A stretch of 64,000 nucleotides of DNA, from the NCBI GenBank assembly GCA_022225965.2, contig JAKJXP020000014.1, positions 1 to 64,000 on the forward strand, written 5' to 3'. Shown piece by piece: positions 21,561 through 35,100 of the stretch (position 1 is the first letter of the stretch; each line of letters opens with the position of its first letter). The notes beneath the pieces are model-generated. The model was not told the DNA's origin. It ran no database searches and worked only from the letters and a program-made list of their open reading frames with translations. This stretch comes from Diatrype stigma. Its lineage: Eukaryota > Ascomycota > Sordariomycetes > Xylariales > Diatrypaceae. Made by a program: the position numbers and the translations under genes.

Positions 21561-24500
21561 CATGATTATTTATTAATTTATCAATTTCTTCGCTAAGGTA
21601 ACATATGATCTGAGATCTGGCCATTATCGTCAGATATCATGATGCTGATGCTTTGAGCCACCCGGTATATCACCTTTCTTGATATCCGGGGTTTTGCGGG
21701 GAATGCAACATCTCGATATTCTTCTATCTTTTGTCTTCATTAGCTTGGCTACCTATTTGCCATCGAGTATTGATTTGCATGTCCTGTGCTAGGCTTCAAC
21801 ATCACAGCATCCTGGCTTTCCACATGTGTCAGACACAGGCATATGTGCCGCAAATAGCAAATCTCACGCGTACGTTATACCGAATAAAACTTTTGTACTA
21901 CCGTTAGTAATGAACCACAGCAGTCTTTCACTCACTTTCGTACGGCTCTTATTAGCTAGCCTCGTGTAGGTACAGCATGTGTCATTTGGCCGTGTGAAGC
22001 GGGCAGTGTGGGGGAGATAGCACCGAATAGACGCGAACAAGCGACTATTGCTGTGCTACCAATAACACGCGCATCTGACGGCAACGAAAAATCTGCGGTG
22101 CTTCTCTCAAGCCCTCGGACTGCGAATTCCCCTCATTCCTTGACATTCTGTTGCTGTATTCGACGTTGTATTATCGTGACTAGGAAGCAATGCTCTGCCC
22201 GAAACATTGTTGGTATAAAGGGGGATGCTTCCGTATTTCAGAAACACAGGAACACCGGCATAGCCGTCATGGGGTCGGTCACGCAACTGAGCTTGGCGGA
22301 CTTGGAACGTCGAAATTACATCTACAGTAAGGATCTGTGTCAGGAGGCACTGAGCAGACTGCCTTATTTCCCTCCCAAAATGGGTCAGACATGAGGCCTT
22401 TTGACCGAAACCCACGATATGGAGCATGTGGGGCCGAATGAGGCGGGGTGGAATGGGCGTGATCGTAAAAGATAAGAGCTGTCGGCTTTATTTTGTGACG
22501 GCCCTAGTAAAAGATGGGGACCGATAAGTGGGTTTCCGGGACGCACTAGATATCAGAACGGGACGAGCTGCTCCTCACTGCTCCCTACAAGAGATCCGAG
22601 ATGCGGCGATGCTATTCACGCGCAACTATGACTATCTACTGTACAGTATGTGGTGTGCTCTTGTGTGCTCACAGAGTCTGTCCGCCCGCGGAGTCTGTCG
22701 GCCCATAGCTATGGGGTCCTGGATATAGATGCCAGATCAACTAGTTAGTTATGGACAGGTAAAGCATGATGTATCAAAGAGTCCGAGAGTGTCCCTATGT
22801 AGCACCAAGTCGATGGCCATATGACCACGGGGGTAATGATGATAGCCAAGCTAATAGATAACAAGCTGGAACTGACGAGGAGTCTGGGGTCTGGAGCTCA
22901 TTCGGGGCCGTACGAACAAGCATGACTTCACCTAGGTGACAAACCTGGGGTAAGTTATTGCAACAGCTTGTGACTGACCCTATCAACCCTCGTGGGAACC
23001 CCCACAGGTATCCCTGCATTTGCGCTCAGGATTCCGTGCTACTACGTGGAAATAGTCAAGTTGATGCCATTCTGGCCATATCTCGTGAGGTTATCGGGGG
23101 GAGGTTAGGCTCGTCCTACTGGCAATAGCGTCGTTCCTCGACGCGAGACGTTCCGTGGATGAATGTGGTTTTATCTTTCGCAGAAGCGAAGCTCTTCCAA
23201 TAATCGGAGCCTACCAGGAGTTTGACGCCATTTCTTAGTAAGTGAGTGTGGGATTCGGCTTGCGCCATAGGGCAGATTTAGCTGGTCTTGGGCAACGGAG
23301 CCTCTTGTGGGAAGAAGCTCAATCCCATCGAGGAGCAAGAGTGTCCGAATAGGATCTGATCAACTCGCGTTACCGGAATCCGGTCGCTCCAAGCTTTTCC
23401 TATCTATGGAAACCGTGGGGGAAGAAGGATCATTGCCCCGTACTCACTACCATGTGCCTCCTGCGATAGCGCATCCTCAGCCGCCCATTGGTCGGCTTCA
23501 ATCGTAACTAGCCTCTTCAGATTTCTTCCCACATGCATAAGTATATATGTATATGTTCAGATGCCTGCAACGGCTAGATTGACTGGGGCTCATAGCAAGC
23601 GCTCCTTCGGAAACCCGGCGCTTGGACGCTCGTGACGCTTCTGTTCCTATAGATAAAACAACTGCTTGTTATTCTTGCAATGCGAAGCGCTTGCAATGTT
23701 AGCAGCAATTCTCCGTACAGCAAATTCATGTATACATAGGATAAAAATCGTGTAGTTGTTGCTCGTGACGGGGATAGGAGCAGGGCACCAAGAAGTGCGG
23801 GAGGCGCAATTACACAACGCGTCATGAGATTTGTAAGAAGTACGTGTTGCATTCTTCTTGGCCGACCATGCAGTTGGTGAGATAGGCTCCGAATGCGCAT
23901 CGTGTGTATAAATAATGCTGTACAAGTTGCTTTGTAGATTGCACCACTTAGCTCCCTCCACATCCGGGGCATGGTACAACCCCTGAAATCTGGGGTTTGA
24001 GGTTCCTACGTATCCTAGGGATATTTCACATGATCGGCATAATTAAACTCTTTATTCCCCCCCAAAAAGGGGAAACCGAGGGACGACGAGGGATCTGGAA
24101 CCTGCAGGTGTTTTTCAAGGGAGTGTGCCGCAATTTGTAGCTTTATTAAATCTGGCCATCCCCAAGGACTGAAGCGAGCACATATTCGTGTAAATGAGCT
24201 GTTGGCGATGTGACTTGGACTGACGTAGGCGGTTTGGTGCACAAACCTTACTTAGTCGCTATCCGGCCAAACGAAAGCATCACCAATAGTTGTTACTGTA
24301 TGCATATACGAGTTCTTCGGTCTACAACTGCAGAGTTGTTCTCCCGGTAAATCTGCCGTAATAGAAGAAGGTTGTATCAGATGCATCATGCGGTAAGGGT
24401 CTATCTAGCTGGTTCTACACAGCTACTAGCTGGCTAGTACCTTACGGCATATTGGCTGATGGCGCATGTCTCAGGCCACTACTTGCAAAGGAGCAATAAT

Positions 24501-26380
24501 CAGACATGTGATAACACCATATGAAGACTATTAGTGTACATACGTAAAGGTCGTTGATACCTAGTTTGTAGCGAGAACTTCAGAGCTATTCGTTGGGCGG
24601 TTGGAACTTTGACGTGGTAAAGGCTCAAGGAGTCTAGCAGGTCACAGATGGCTGGAAAACAGTGTTCACTAGCCACCGGAACTGCTAATGGATCTCTGGG
24701 TTACACGAGTTGCATGGGATTTAATACACTGCAAAAGACCAGTTGTTCGCAAGGCATCCTATCTTTACATATGCCTACTAGGTATGCATTCATAGAACGT
24801 CCGCATCACGCTTGCATGTGATACCTAAACCTACGGTAACCTACCAGCCTACCTCTTACCTTAGCTGCTTAGTATGACTGACAAGCCCAGAGGTATATCC
24901 GATGATGAGCCGCTGGAACGCTCTCACGCCATGGTGGGCTCGGTAAACCCGAAATCACCCGAGATGCCCCTAGGTGTTTTGTTGGGCGGGCATTTCACCG
25001 AGCCCACTACGAAGTTGCGTAGCCAGACCAGGAGGACCTTGACGGGCCGAAAGTGAAAAAAGGAGCTAGGAGATACGGTTTTACTATTGGCGTCATTGTC
25101 ACCACTCTACAACCATGGTCTCTATACGGAGTGTATATGGATTGGGTGAAGGGTGCTAGGTATGCGAAGTATGTACGTAAGTTGTTATTATGATCAAGAC
25201 CGGATTCCGTGTTAAATCAACCCGAGAAAAGAGTCAAAATGGACGCGGCAATGGTAACGTACCTTGCAGAACTAATTCTGCCGCGATCTACTTCGCACAT
25301 GCTTGGCTCAGCACCTCATAGTTGAGCATTGCTCAAACGGGTGAAAAGCCGTGCAGGGCGCCAGGTTCCTAGCCAAGCGTAGCCAATTGGAAAGACTGGA
25401 CGGACTCCGGACCAGATCAGGGGCAAACATCCATGCAGTGGGCCGACCAGGAGCCTGGGGAAAAACGCCTTAGGAATGTTCTTTAAGGCTTCCATCGGGT
25501 TACCGGATGTATTTATGACCGTGTATCGTTTTATGTAACCGGGGCATCTTTCGCATTGATTGTCGCTGAATAGCCCATCTTCGAAAGCCGACAGAGCATA
25601 TAACCTATTGACCACTTTCTAGCTATGGTGCAGCAAGCAAGTGGCTGGCTTCATTGCCGTCTCATGCGACACTGTTCGCCCAAAGCCGATCGTAACAATC
25701 AGTCGCATGGAGGGCGGCATAACCGAGGCAGGTCCCAACCCGGTTGTTCTTTGTTCCCTTATCGGAGACCCGCCTCTCACCTCATGCCCCGTTCCCAGAG
25801 TTTTTCCGTTTTCAAGGGATGCAGCTTGGAAATTGACAAGGAATCCCTCTCGGGCCTGGTCTAGACGCGAGGGGCGCAGAACAGTCATGGCTGGGCTCAG
25901 CCTCCGCACCTTTAGGATCGCAACGTTGTACATTCAGGTAGGCCCGGGTAGTCGAGACTAGGCGCTTCTTCGGAGACGATTCCCTATGGCCCGAAGTAAT
26001 ACTGTCTTCAGCTCGACAGCATTTCACAAATCCATCAGACAGACTGGAGAAATTTGGATGGACACATAACCACCAATATATCCTAGCGCGGGCCAGAATC
26101 CAGTTATGTCAGTCAGGGTTCTGAGGCATCCATTAATTGGATCTAGATGCTCCATAGACAATCCGCACCCGTACAGCAAAATGAACAGCAAATTGAACAG
26201 CCTCAAATATTGGCTCGAATATTCCCGTGCCCCTTGAAGGACGGCGGGTTTATTTCGTATTACTACCTAGGTATGTATGGTATGTATGCACAGCTGCTCG
26301 ATTCCTCGCAAGTGGACAACCCCGGTACGGGTGATAGATACCTGAAGCCAGCGCTTAGCAGTGATGCGGCAGGCCTGCTG

Positions 26381-26413
26381 TACAATACATACAATACATA
26401 CAATACATACAAT
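26381..26413. repeat. 9-bp tandem repeat ACAATACAT
   Basis: Three full units plus a partial one, 0.5 kb upstream of the RAD51 paralogue. Confidence 0.8.
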
Positions 26414-26892
26414 TCCTTCGAACGGCAGAGCCGGATGCTGCCTTGCTAGTTGTAATCTTCCACTGCACCGTTGCCTACCTACGTATGTAAGAAAGTCGAT
26501 GCAATCAATGTAAGTAGATATATAAGATACTCAACTTAAATACCTGGTAGTAGACTACAGCAAGTGAAATAACCAACCTTGCAATATCTGGGCAGATGTG
26601 TTACTTAATAACCCATCCAATACCTCCATGCCGGTAGCCCAATTGCCCAGTTGCTGCCCTTCTCCAACCAGCCCATCTGCCTATGCGGGGTTACCCCAAA
26701 TCTTAAAGACGATCTGCATGCGGGAAGGCGCGTGCGTCATGAGGCTCAAGTTCAACTACGTGTCAATACTCCCGTATGTCGACCTCGTTCTTTCCCTCAC
26801 CGAAACAACACTGAGGTCATAGACTACATCAACGCCCCATCCGCAGCTGATCCTTCAGGCCGATCGCAGGCATCATCGATACAAAACCTGCC

Positions 26893-28456
26893 ATGGACTA
26901 TCACGCCATCCATGGCCAAGACATCTCGAACTTCGATTTGACTTCGACCCGTGTGTTTGGATATTCCCATTCGTGCCATGCAAATGCAAATGCAAATGCG
27001 AATATGCATCGACTAATGAGCGTGCAGATCGTCTGCCCACTGTATCCGCCGCGCAAGCTCTCGACGACATCAGCACAGATCCTCGGCGGTTCATCTCAAC
27101 CAGCATCCGCGCGCTGGACGATGCGCTTGCCAGTGTCCAGGCCGATGACGGAGACGCGCCGTCGGGTCTCGGGGGGTTCCAGAGAGGCCAGGTAGCCGAG
27201 ATCTGGGGCCCTCCGGGTTCCGGAAAAACGGCGTTTGGGTAAGCCAGGCGTAGTCATGTCCAGCAAGGATTATATGTGCAACAGTGATTCTGATTCTGCC
27301 TTCGCAGGATGCAATTAGCAGCAAATGTCCTGAACTCAGGAAACAAAGTTGTCTGGGTAGGTCTGTCTTCCCAGCCTGGATCACGAATAGGGCGGACAAC
27401 TACGATTCATTGTCGACTCGACTAGCTGCTTATGGTGTATTTATATTGATATTTCGACAGATGCATTCTCTACAGCCTGTGGGCAACGTTTACAGGATAT
27501 GATAGCCGCCAAACAGGAACCTTTTGGAGAATCGGGTGAACAACTTGAAGCTCCTGATGCCGATAATCTACTGCATTTCACTACGCCAAGCATTGCACAC
27601 CTGATTGGGCTACTGTGTAAACCCACCACCAGTAGTATCCCCCCAGACACTTGCCTTATAGTGATAGATTCACTGCCTGCGTTGTTCAACCACGCTTTCC
27701 CCAAGACTCTTGAACCGCGACAACTATCCAAAAGTAAGACATATCAGTATTTGTTGAGTCTTCGTCTATGTCTAACCGTGCCTATTCCAGAGTCTGGGCC
27801 GGCAAATAGGCGACTGCCAATCCTCCAGTCGTTGATATCGGCGTTGCAGAAACTTGCTGCTGCAAGAGACATCTTAATCGTCGTACTATCTCAGTGTGCT
27901 ACTAGAATGCAGGCGGAACGCGGTGCTACACTGGTACCGGCCATCAATGCCAATGCCTGGGAACAAGGCATTGCTAGTCGACTAGTCCTATTTAGAAATT
28001 GGGCCATCCAGCAGGAAAGACACCAGAGTGCATATTTCGCTGGCATCCAGAAGTTAGATGGCAGACTCATGCCAGGAGCGATCGGGCCAATATTCGCGTT
28101 TAATATACAGCCTGTATGCTCCCTTCGATTCACCTTACAAAATAGATGCGGAACACTGACAAATTCGGTCTACGAAGGATGGTCTTGCGGAAATCGAAAC
28201 TGACAGCAGCCAAGCATCCATGATTTTGTCGACAATCTCACATCACAAAAGGAAACTAGGCGAAACAGGTTTCGAGCTACCCGACAGCGAAGATGACGAT
28301 TATGGATGGGAGGACGAAGACGCGGCCGAGATACCTCCTGTTCCGCAGTGGCAAGGGTCTGAGGATATCCTCCTTGGAAATCTAGATGACGATGGAAATC
28401 AATCAGATGGAGATTCTGAAGTTCAGCCGCATGATCCGGGTGCGTCTCCTCAGTAA
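26893..28456 (+). CDS. RAD51 paralogue (Rad55/Rhp55-like RecA-family ATPase)
   Basis: Six exons are predicted: 26893-26950, 27028-27238, 27308-27360, 27461-27733, 27791-28113 and 28178-28456, giving 398 residues. Introns of 77, 69, 100, 57 and 64 nt restore one continuous frame. Three have clear features (GACTAAT branch in intron 1, TCTAAC in intron 4, GTAAGC and GTAAGA donors). Introns 3 and 5 have weaker sites (GTCTGT donor, ACGAAG acceptor) and are chosen because they join conserved-looking sequence. The protein has a RecA core with Walker A GPPGSGKT at 80-87 and Walker B CLIVIDS at 172-178. It has a linker block with LSQCATRMQAERGATLVPA and a final acidic tail (PDSEDDDYGWEDED). RAD51 paralogues help load or stabilise Rad51 filaments during recombinational repair in the nucleus. 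Rad55-type is my best guess, and Rad57 or another paralogue cannot be excluded. Confidence 0.8.
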
Positions 28457-31400
28457 CTAGCGCGTCTCCAGACGATTGGTCTCCGCATCATTAGCGCAAG
28501 GCGGCTGGGGAAACATGTTCTCGATCTCCCGCCTCCGGACCCCGAGCGCCGAGCGCGAAGGAGACGGTTCCAACAAGTCTAGTTACGGGGCTGTGAAAAG
28601 CTTTTCGAAGCTTATATATAGCACACTCAAGGATCGGCCAAATGTCGGGGTTCATCAAAAGACAGCGGCGCATCGGTCGGCCCCACACGTCTCGGGCCGT
28701 TTGTGGTTCAAACAGTCGGTGGCTACTAGTAGATACTTGCAGTTGCCGGCCTGTAAAACTATCAAAGCATGCTTTCCTAAGGTACTAGGGATCTAGAATT
28801 GTTTACTCCTTTCTTGGTTGGTTCTGTTTCCGGTGTTTAATACAAGTTTGCACATGCTAATAACAAATTTGAAGATGACGAACCATCCCAAATCTACTTC
28901 GGATAAAGGCACACCATGGGCACTAGGGGGGTTGGCGGCGGGCCGCATTTCTACAAGCGGTCTGTCTTGAAACCCTCCGCAATATCGTCTCAAGCAGGAG
29001 TTCCGTTTCTGGGGCGCCGGTCTCGTTAGGTTTTGCTAAGCTCAGAATGCTACGCGACACACCGTATCTAGGGTGATCCTCCCCAGCTCTCTTCTCTATG
29101 CGGTAACGCAACGGGAAGGCCGCAGCATGGCGTTACACTGCATCGTTACCAACTTCGGGTTTCTGATCCGGCGGGAGAATCCTCCATGCTGCTGTCTTGA
29201 ACAGCATAAGCTATCATAGGAACCTTGGCCTCTTCGTTCAGGCCACTGGCGATGCTGTTGTCGCTCGCCGGCGTTGCAGTGCGTATGGTTTAATGCACCG
29301 ACTACAACGTGATGAGATCGCTTTTGAGATCTAGCCTGCTGTCGTGCTATCGTGGGCAGACTTTTATATTGCGCAGGGCCCGTTTGATCTACGCGTGTTT
29401 CTCCTCGGCCAGCAACGCATATTTTGATACCGCGGCTCCACACACTTGTCTGCATGGCGTCTAATCTGGGAATCCGATGCGATGCAGCTGGCGACTGTGG
29501 TGGTACGCGTTGCAATTGCTTCCTAATTGACCGATGCGTGCCTGCAGTTCGTCAAGCGCTACCACCCATCCATCCATCCCGCATTACTCCCCTCCCGTCG
29601 GGCTTTTTGCATGTCGGTGCTCGCCTTCCAGGCCACGCCACGCCTACGTACATAGGTACGCCCACCTTCCAGATGCGCTCGCATGCAGTTCATTCCCGAA
29701 GGGACTGTATCCCAGAACAGCCGCGTTGATGGCACAAAGAATCAGGCACGCATGCACGGACGCGCGACCTCGCGCGTGTTTTTCGCCTGCGAACATACGC
29801 ATTGGTAGATGGCTCATCTGGCTGTCTACAGTAACAATTGACACATGACTACTCCGCATCGCACCCGAATGACTCGAGAGCATAGTAATTAAATACGACC
29901 CCCTGGGGAGAAACTTCGGGGAGAGACTTTGTTGGGTAAAATACATACCATAGCATGAGGCATGTATTGACAGCATTATTAGCTAAGTAAGCAGCTAGTA
30001 AACGCCCGCCCGTACAATAGTTCCGCATTATCAGCCCCGCTCCCGCCCATCTTATTACTTAAGGCGGCGCCAAATCGCACTATAAAATTTCGATGCCGGA
30101 TCTTCATGTGAGGTATCTGTATGGAGGTTCGAGGCTGACTAGTCTACGTACTCGAGGAGAAATATAACTCCTGCGTGTCTTACTGTAGATACCTACGAAG
30201 TATTGTGTGAAAGTACTAAGCAACGATTATATAATGCTATTAGTGCTATTACGTACGCATTGCTAGCTTTTCATGGTTGCGGCGATAGGACATAGGCGGA
30301 TCGCCTCTCCCCCCTTTCGACGAAGGACGACCCCTTTGCTTCTTTACGATTTGATTATAGCTGCGTGTGCTTGAGTAGGGATAACCTGACATGTTCCTCG
30401 TGAGGCTGCGAGTCCGAGGCAGCGGAACTTGTTCATGGTTTCTCATTCGAATTTCAACAAGAACACGCCGGGCCTTGACAACATGCATAGGTGACCTAAC
30501 CAAATACTTCGATATAGTGTTGTCCGCGATTCGATGTGATTTCAACGAAAAAAAGACAAGATACAACATGTTCTGGTTGTTGATTATTACTAAGTAACCA
30601 TGCAGGCGAAATATCTGCACTCTTACACCCGATTTTGCCACCACTACCGTCCACCCGGAGAAGGGAACTACCCCGTAGTTGACTAGTATTTCGGGCATAG
30701 TAGTTCATTCCTAGAGACGGGAAGTAAGATCTAGTTCGATAGCCTTCATCCAATCTACAATCTCCTTGTTGAAAATTTCTGCACTTTAGTGTTTTCGTCT
30801 CTATCAATTAAACTTTGTCCCTACACCTTGTAATTTTGTATAGCATAGGTTTGATCCGGTTGGCATTACTCATCATGGCGTTTGTCGCCTCCTGACTCGT
30901 TCCTTACATAAGTAATAATACCCCTGAGACCTGAGCAGGTAGGTAGGTACCTCGGCTTCGCGAATGGTGCGAGCATCGAGCAACAGCGCCGGCTATTCGG
31001 ACCTTAGCCAGTCAGTAGGTATGTAACCTACCTGCCTGCGTATGTCAAGCACTGTGTAAAAGTGCTCACCACCTGGAAGGTAGCTAGGTAGGTAGTTGTT
31101 GGAGGAGGCGTTGAGGCAATCTCGATTGGCGGCTTAGTCAGCCATATATGTTGCGCTTGAAGCCGTCTGTCTTCTCGTGTTGGTCTTGATGAAGCTCGAC
31201 TGCTTCATTATCTATGTGCATATGCACGTAGTCACGATGTCAGCAGTAGAACAGTTTCCCAGGTAGCGAGGTTTCTATATACCTATGCATGTAACATTGT
31301 GAGAATCTAAGGGGGGAATCTAAGGGGGGAGGGCGGGGTAGTTACTTACACAACACCCGAAGCTTAGTCCTACTATTAACTAGCATTCCAAGTGATCTAG

Positions 31401-32103
31401 GTACCCTGGGAACCCTAGCTTTCGTATGCCATTCGGTCACAGAGACCGATTTCCTACCTTGTTGCCTCCTGTGATCGAAGCCACTAACTTTGTTTCAGGA
31501 TCTTCCAGCTTCTCACAATCAAGCATTGCGTGGTCTTCGTGTGTATATAGGTAAGCTGAGACATATGTATAAAGAAAGGAAAGAGAGAAGAATTACTAAC
31601 GCCTTCCCGTGGGGGAAGAAAAAGGCAATCAATTAAATATATATATATACCTAGCCTGATAAAGTAATAGTACCCAAATCTAGTTTCGTTTTCCTGCTGC
31701 TGTGATTATCAATCGTGAACCCCTTTCTTTCCCCTCTACTTCTTAGTAACATATCTCATGTTCGCAAAACCCAGTCCCTCCCAGGCGCCGATGCAATGCA
31801 ATGCGATGCTATACTATACTGTGCCGTGCCGTGCCGTGCTGTGGCATGGCCGCGGCGCGGCGTGGCAAGTCGATTTTGATGCGCCTCTAACTTGGTAGCT
31901 AGGTAGTTCTTTATATATATATAAAAGTGTGTTCGGGTTTACTGCTGCGCGTTCTCTGCTTCTTTTCATCGCCTGCTTCTAAGCCTGTACAGCCCTCTTC
32001 GGTATATCTCAGAAGAGGCATGTTAGGTATCCGGACCTTGGGCCACCGCTAACATGGACCGCTAACAAGCGGAACAGGCGGGACGGGCCGTGTGCTGCTT
32101 CAT
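28457..32103. other. Intergenic, no gene seen
   Basis: This is the 3' flank of the RAD51 paralogue, the 3' flank of the lipase gene and 3 kb between them. It contains AGGTA-rich patches (30940-30955, 31020-31100), short TA runs (31640-31655, 31912-31925) and a GCAAT/GTGCC-type repeat patch at 31790-31850. No coding region was recognised. Confidence 0.5.
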
Positions 32104-35100
32104 TTACGATGGTGTCTCGGAGGCGAGTTGAGGGCTCCGAGTGATGGGATGTGCGTTTTGTGCACTCTCCTTACTCTTCGTGCTCTGCGGACTCGGAGGA
32201 CCTTGTTGTTGTGTTGGGCTTCGTGGTCCTCCCCCCTTACTCTTCTTGCTGATTGCGCCCTTACCGACGATCTTCTCCGTCCAGTTCCAGCTGGGACTGC
32301 CGGGCCTACCGGAGTCCTTGCTTTTTGCCTTGCCCTTGCCCTTGCCTTTGCGCTTTTTCTCGTCGTTGTCGTCGGCGCCGGGACTCTCGACCTGGTGCCG
32401 GAAATGGTGGCCGTAGGCCAAGTCATAGTCGAACTCGCTCTCGTCGCCGCTGTCGGCGAAGTCGCGATCGCTCCAGGCTCCCGAGTCGGCCCTGTCGTAC
32501 GAGTAGTAGTCGGGGTGAGTCGTACTAGAGGCGGCCGCAGCGTTGCTGCTACCGCTGCCGCCGTTACTTCTTTCTTGCATGGTTGAGCGCAGATCCGACA
32601 ACTCGTCGCGAGCCTCGAGCGCCTCGCTTGCCGTGTGTTTATGGCTATGCTTCGGCGGCTGCTGCTGCCGTTTCCCCTCTTCCCCGCCCCCGTCCCCCGT
32701 CCCCCGCGGCTCGTCTTGTGTCTTCGTTTCGGCACCAGTCTTGTCGGGGCCTTCGGCGACGGGGCGAGCGCGCTCGGCCCCCTCCGTGAGCTCGTCGCGC
32801 GTGCGGGTGGTAGCACTGTCGCTGAAGTGGGCGTCGCAGAGGTGCTTGACGACGGGCCAGCCGTAGGCGTTAGAGAAGGCGCGGCGCACGATGATATTGT
32901 TGTGCGCGTCGGGCTCCAGCTTGACGAGCACCTTGCGCCAGCTCAGGTCGCGGTGGTACGCCCGCGCGATCTTCTCCTCGACCTTCATGTTTGAGCTGTC
33001 GACCACCACGTCGTCATCTTCCTCGGTTTTCTGCTGTTGGTCTCGGCCCCGCTGTTGATGCTCGGTATGGGTATTCGGGGAGTCTTCATTAACGCGGTTT
33101 GTACTGCTGGGGCCGGGGCTCTGGTAGGGCGAAGATGAGGTGCTTGCGGCGGCGGCGCCTCCCTGATCGGAGGAGGCCGCCTTGTCGCGGTTGGAAGACC
33201 TGTAACGGTTCGCTAGGGATCCGGTCCGCTTCTTGAATGGTGGTGGCGGGATATCAGACGGATGGTATACTCGGTCGTGGAAAATGGTTCGAGGACGGCA
33301 CGACGGGTCGATGAGGAATTCTACCGGCGCCAGGTTCGGGTTCAGTAAGTCACCGGCGGATTCGAAGAATGTCGTTCGGGGAGGCGCGGGGACGCCGTTT
33401 TCGTGGTCCTCGCCGAGCTCATGGCCGGCTGTCACTCTCGATTTACTCGAGTTCGCCGGGCTCGCAGCACCGGCAGCGGCGGCATCCCCGAGCTTCAGCG
33501 TCTGACTCCTCTGGTATATCTTGCTTTCGCGTGGGGAGATGTCCGGGCCCTTCTGGGCTTGTGTCTTCGACTCGCTCGACTTGAAGAAATTGAAGAAGCC
33601 CGAGAATGGGAAGTCGTTGTTCGTCTGGGAGTTTTGCGACTGCTCGTTGCCTTGATACGACGCCCTGGCAAGGCTCATACTTTTCCTGTCATCTTCCACG
33701 GTTGCGTTGCTGGGGGGCAGCGGTACTTCGTGTGAATCGCCATGTTCGGCGTCCGGAGGTGTGCTCGTTTCCGATGCCACTTCGGCTTTTGGGGTCCAGG
33801 GCCCTTGCCGAGACGACACGTTGGCGCCCGTGAGCTCGGCCCATCCGAAGCCGACTACCGTCTCAACCAGCCCAGCTTCTCGCCGAGCCTTATCTACTCG
33901 TTCCAGCCCTTGCCAGTCTAGGAAAAGGAGACAACTGGTGCGAAGCGGCACGATTCCATCGTTCACGACGTTGGAGTACAGTGTCCGGTTTCGGAACTTC
34001 TTCAACGCAACGTGCGCAGGGCCAGTAGGAAGAATGCGCAGCAGCGGCTTCGACTCCGGTTGAACCTCACCCATAACTTTCTTATGAGCCGTTTCACCGA
34101 GTGTCCCAACAAGAGCGCCCCAGCCGCTCCGAGCAATGGTGGGAGCGCGCCAGGTAAGGCCCAGGTCCTGGCCAGTCCTACCTACAAGTCCAAAGTCCAG
34201 GGCAAACTTAACGTACAGCGGGTTTTCATTGCTGAGCCCCAACATAGGCGAGGCGAGAGTGATGAAGTTGATAGGCCGGATCAGGCTGAAGAACTGAGGC
34301 GAATGTTTCTGAATATACGCAATGGCATACGTCTGGACAAGGCCGCCTAGCGAATGCCCGATAAAACTGATGCTGGTGATCTGGAATGCTCGCTCTTCGT
34401 GTTGCTTAGCCTTATGGATAGTACTACTTGGATGCGACGCATTGGCAGCGGAAGCTTCGTCCCTTGGGTCCTCGCCCCTGAAAGGGAGAGCAATGCTCCC
34501 CGTAGCTTTCTTCGTAATGGGGAGGTAGGGTTGGTCGGGGTAAGTCATGGAAAGCACGAACCGGGCCAGTCTTTTCCCAAGAAACTTGATCCCCCTTTCT
34601 GTCCGGGTCGCATTGCCCGAGAACCCCCGTACAATGACCTCCTCGTCGTCATACTCCTCCTCTTCCTCACGTGATATGGTTTTATCGTCCTGGGTCTCAC
34701 CACTAGGCGTCTCCGATTCCAATTTGCTGTCCTTATTCTGGTCGTGTTTCTCTTGCTTCTCTTGCCCCTCACGCGCCCTCCTCGCTTTCGCGTCGATCTT
34801 CGCCTGCCTTACTGTCGCGTCAATCCTTTCTTTCATATATAGCATGTCAGCGCCAAGATTGCTGTGTAAGCCGTGCGTCAAGACCACCAGATGGACCCTC
34901 TTCGGCTTCTTTCTCGTCGCCGCCGGAACCTCCCCCTCTCCTGCATCCTGAGGCTGGCTGTCACCGGTCACGCTATGGACCGCCGGCTCTTCCCCTTCGG
35001 CCTTAGACCTCCCGTAATCCCAGTCCCGCCAGCCTGGCAGCTGCGGCGTGTTCCACAGGCTCGCCGTGTCCTCGGCCTTCAGCGTGATGGCCCCGGAGAA

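Larger units (their letters stand above)
20809..26892. other. Intergenic desert between cre1 and the RAD51 paralogue
   Basis: No defensible gene. It holds microsatellites (TTA repeat at 21541-21560, 9-bp ACAATACAT repeat at 26381-26413). It also has one exact copy, at 23372-23384, of the 13-bp palindrome ACCGGAATCCGGT, which recurs in the transporter/dehydratase promoter at 54074-54086. Open stretches of about 100-130 codons (for example 22008-22394 and 25641-25961) resemble nothing I know. Confidence 0.45.
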
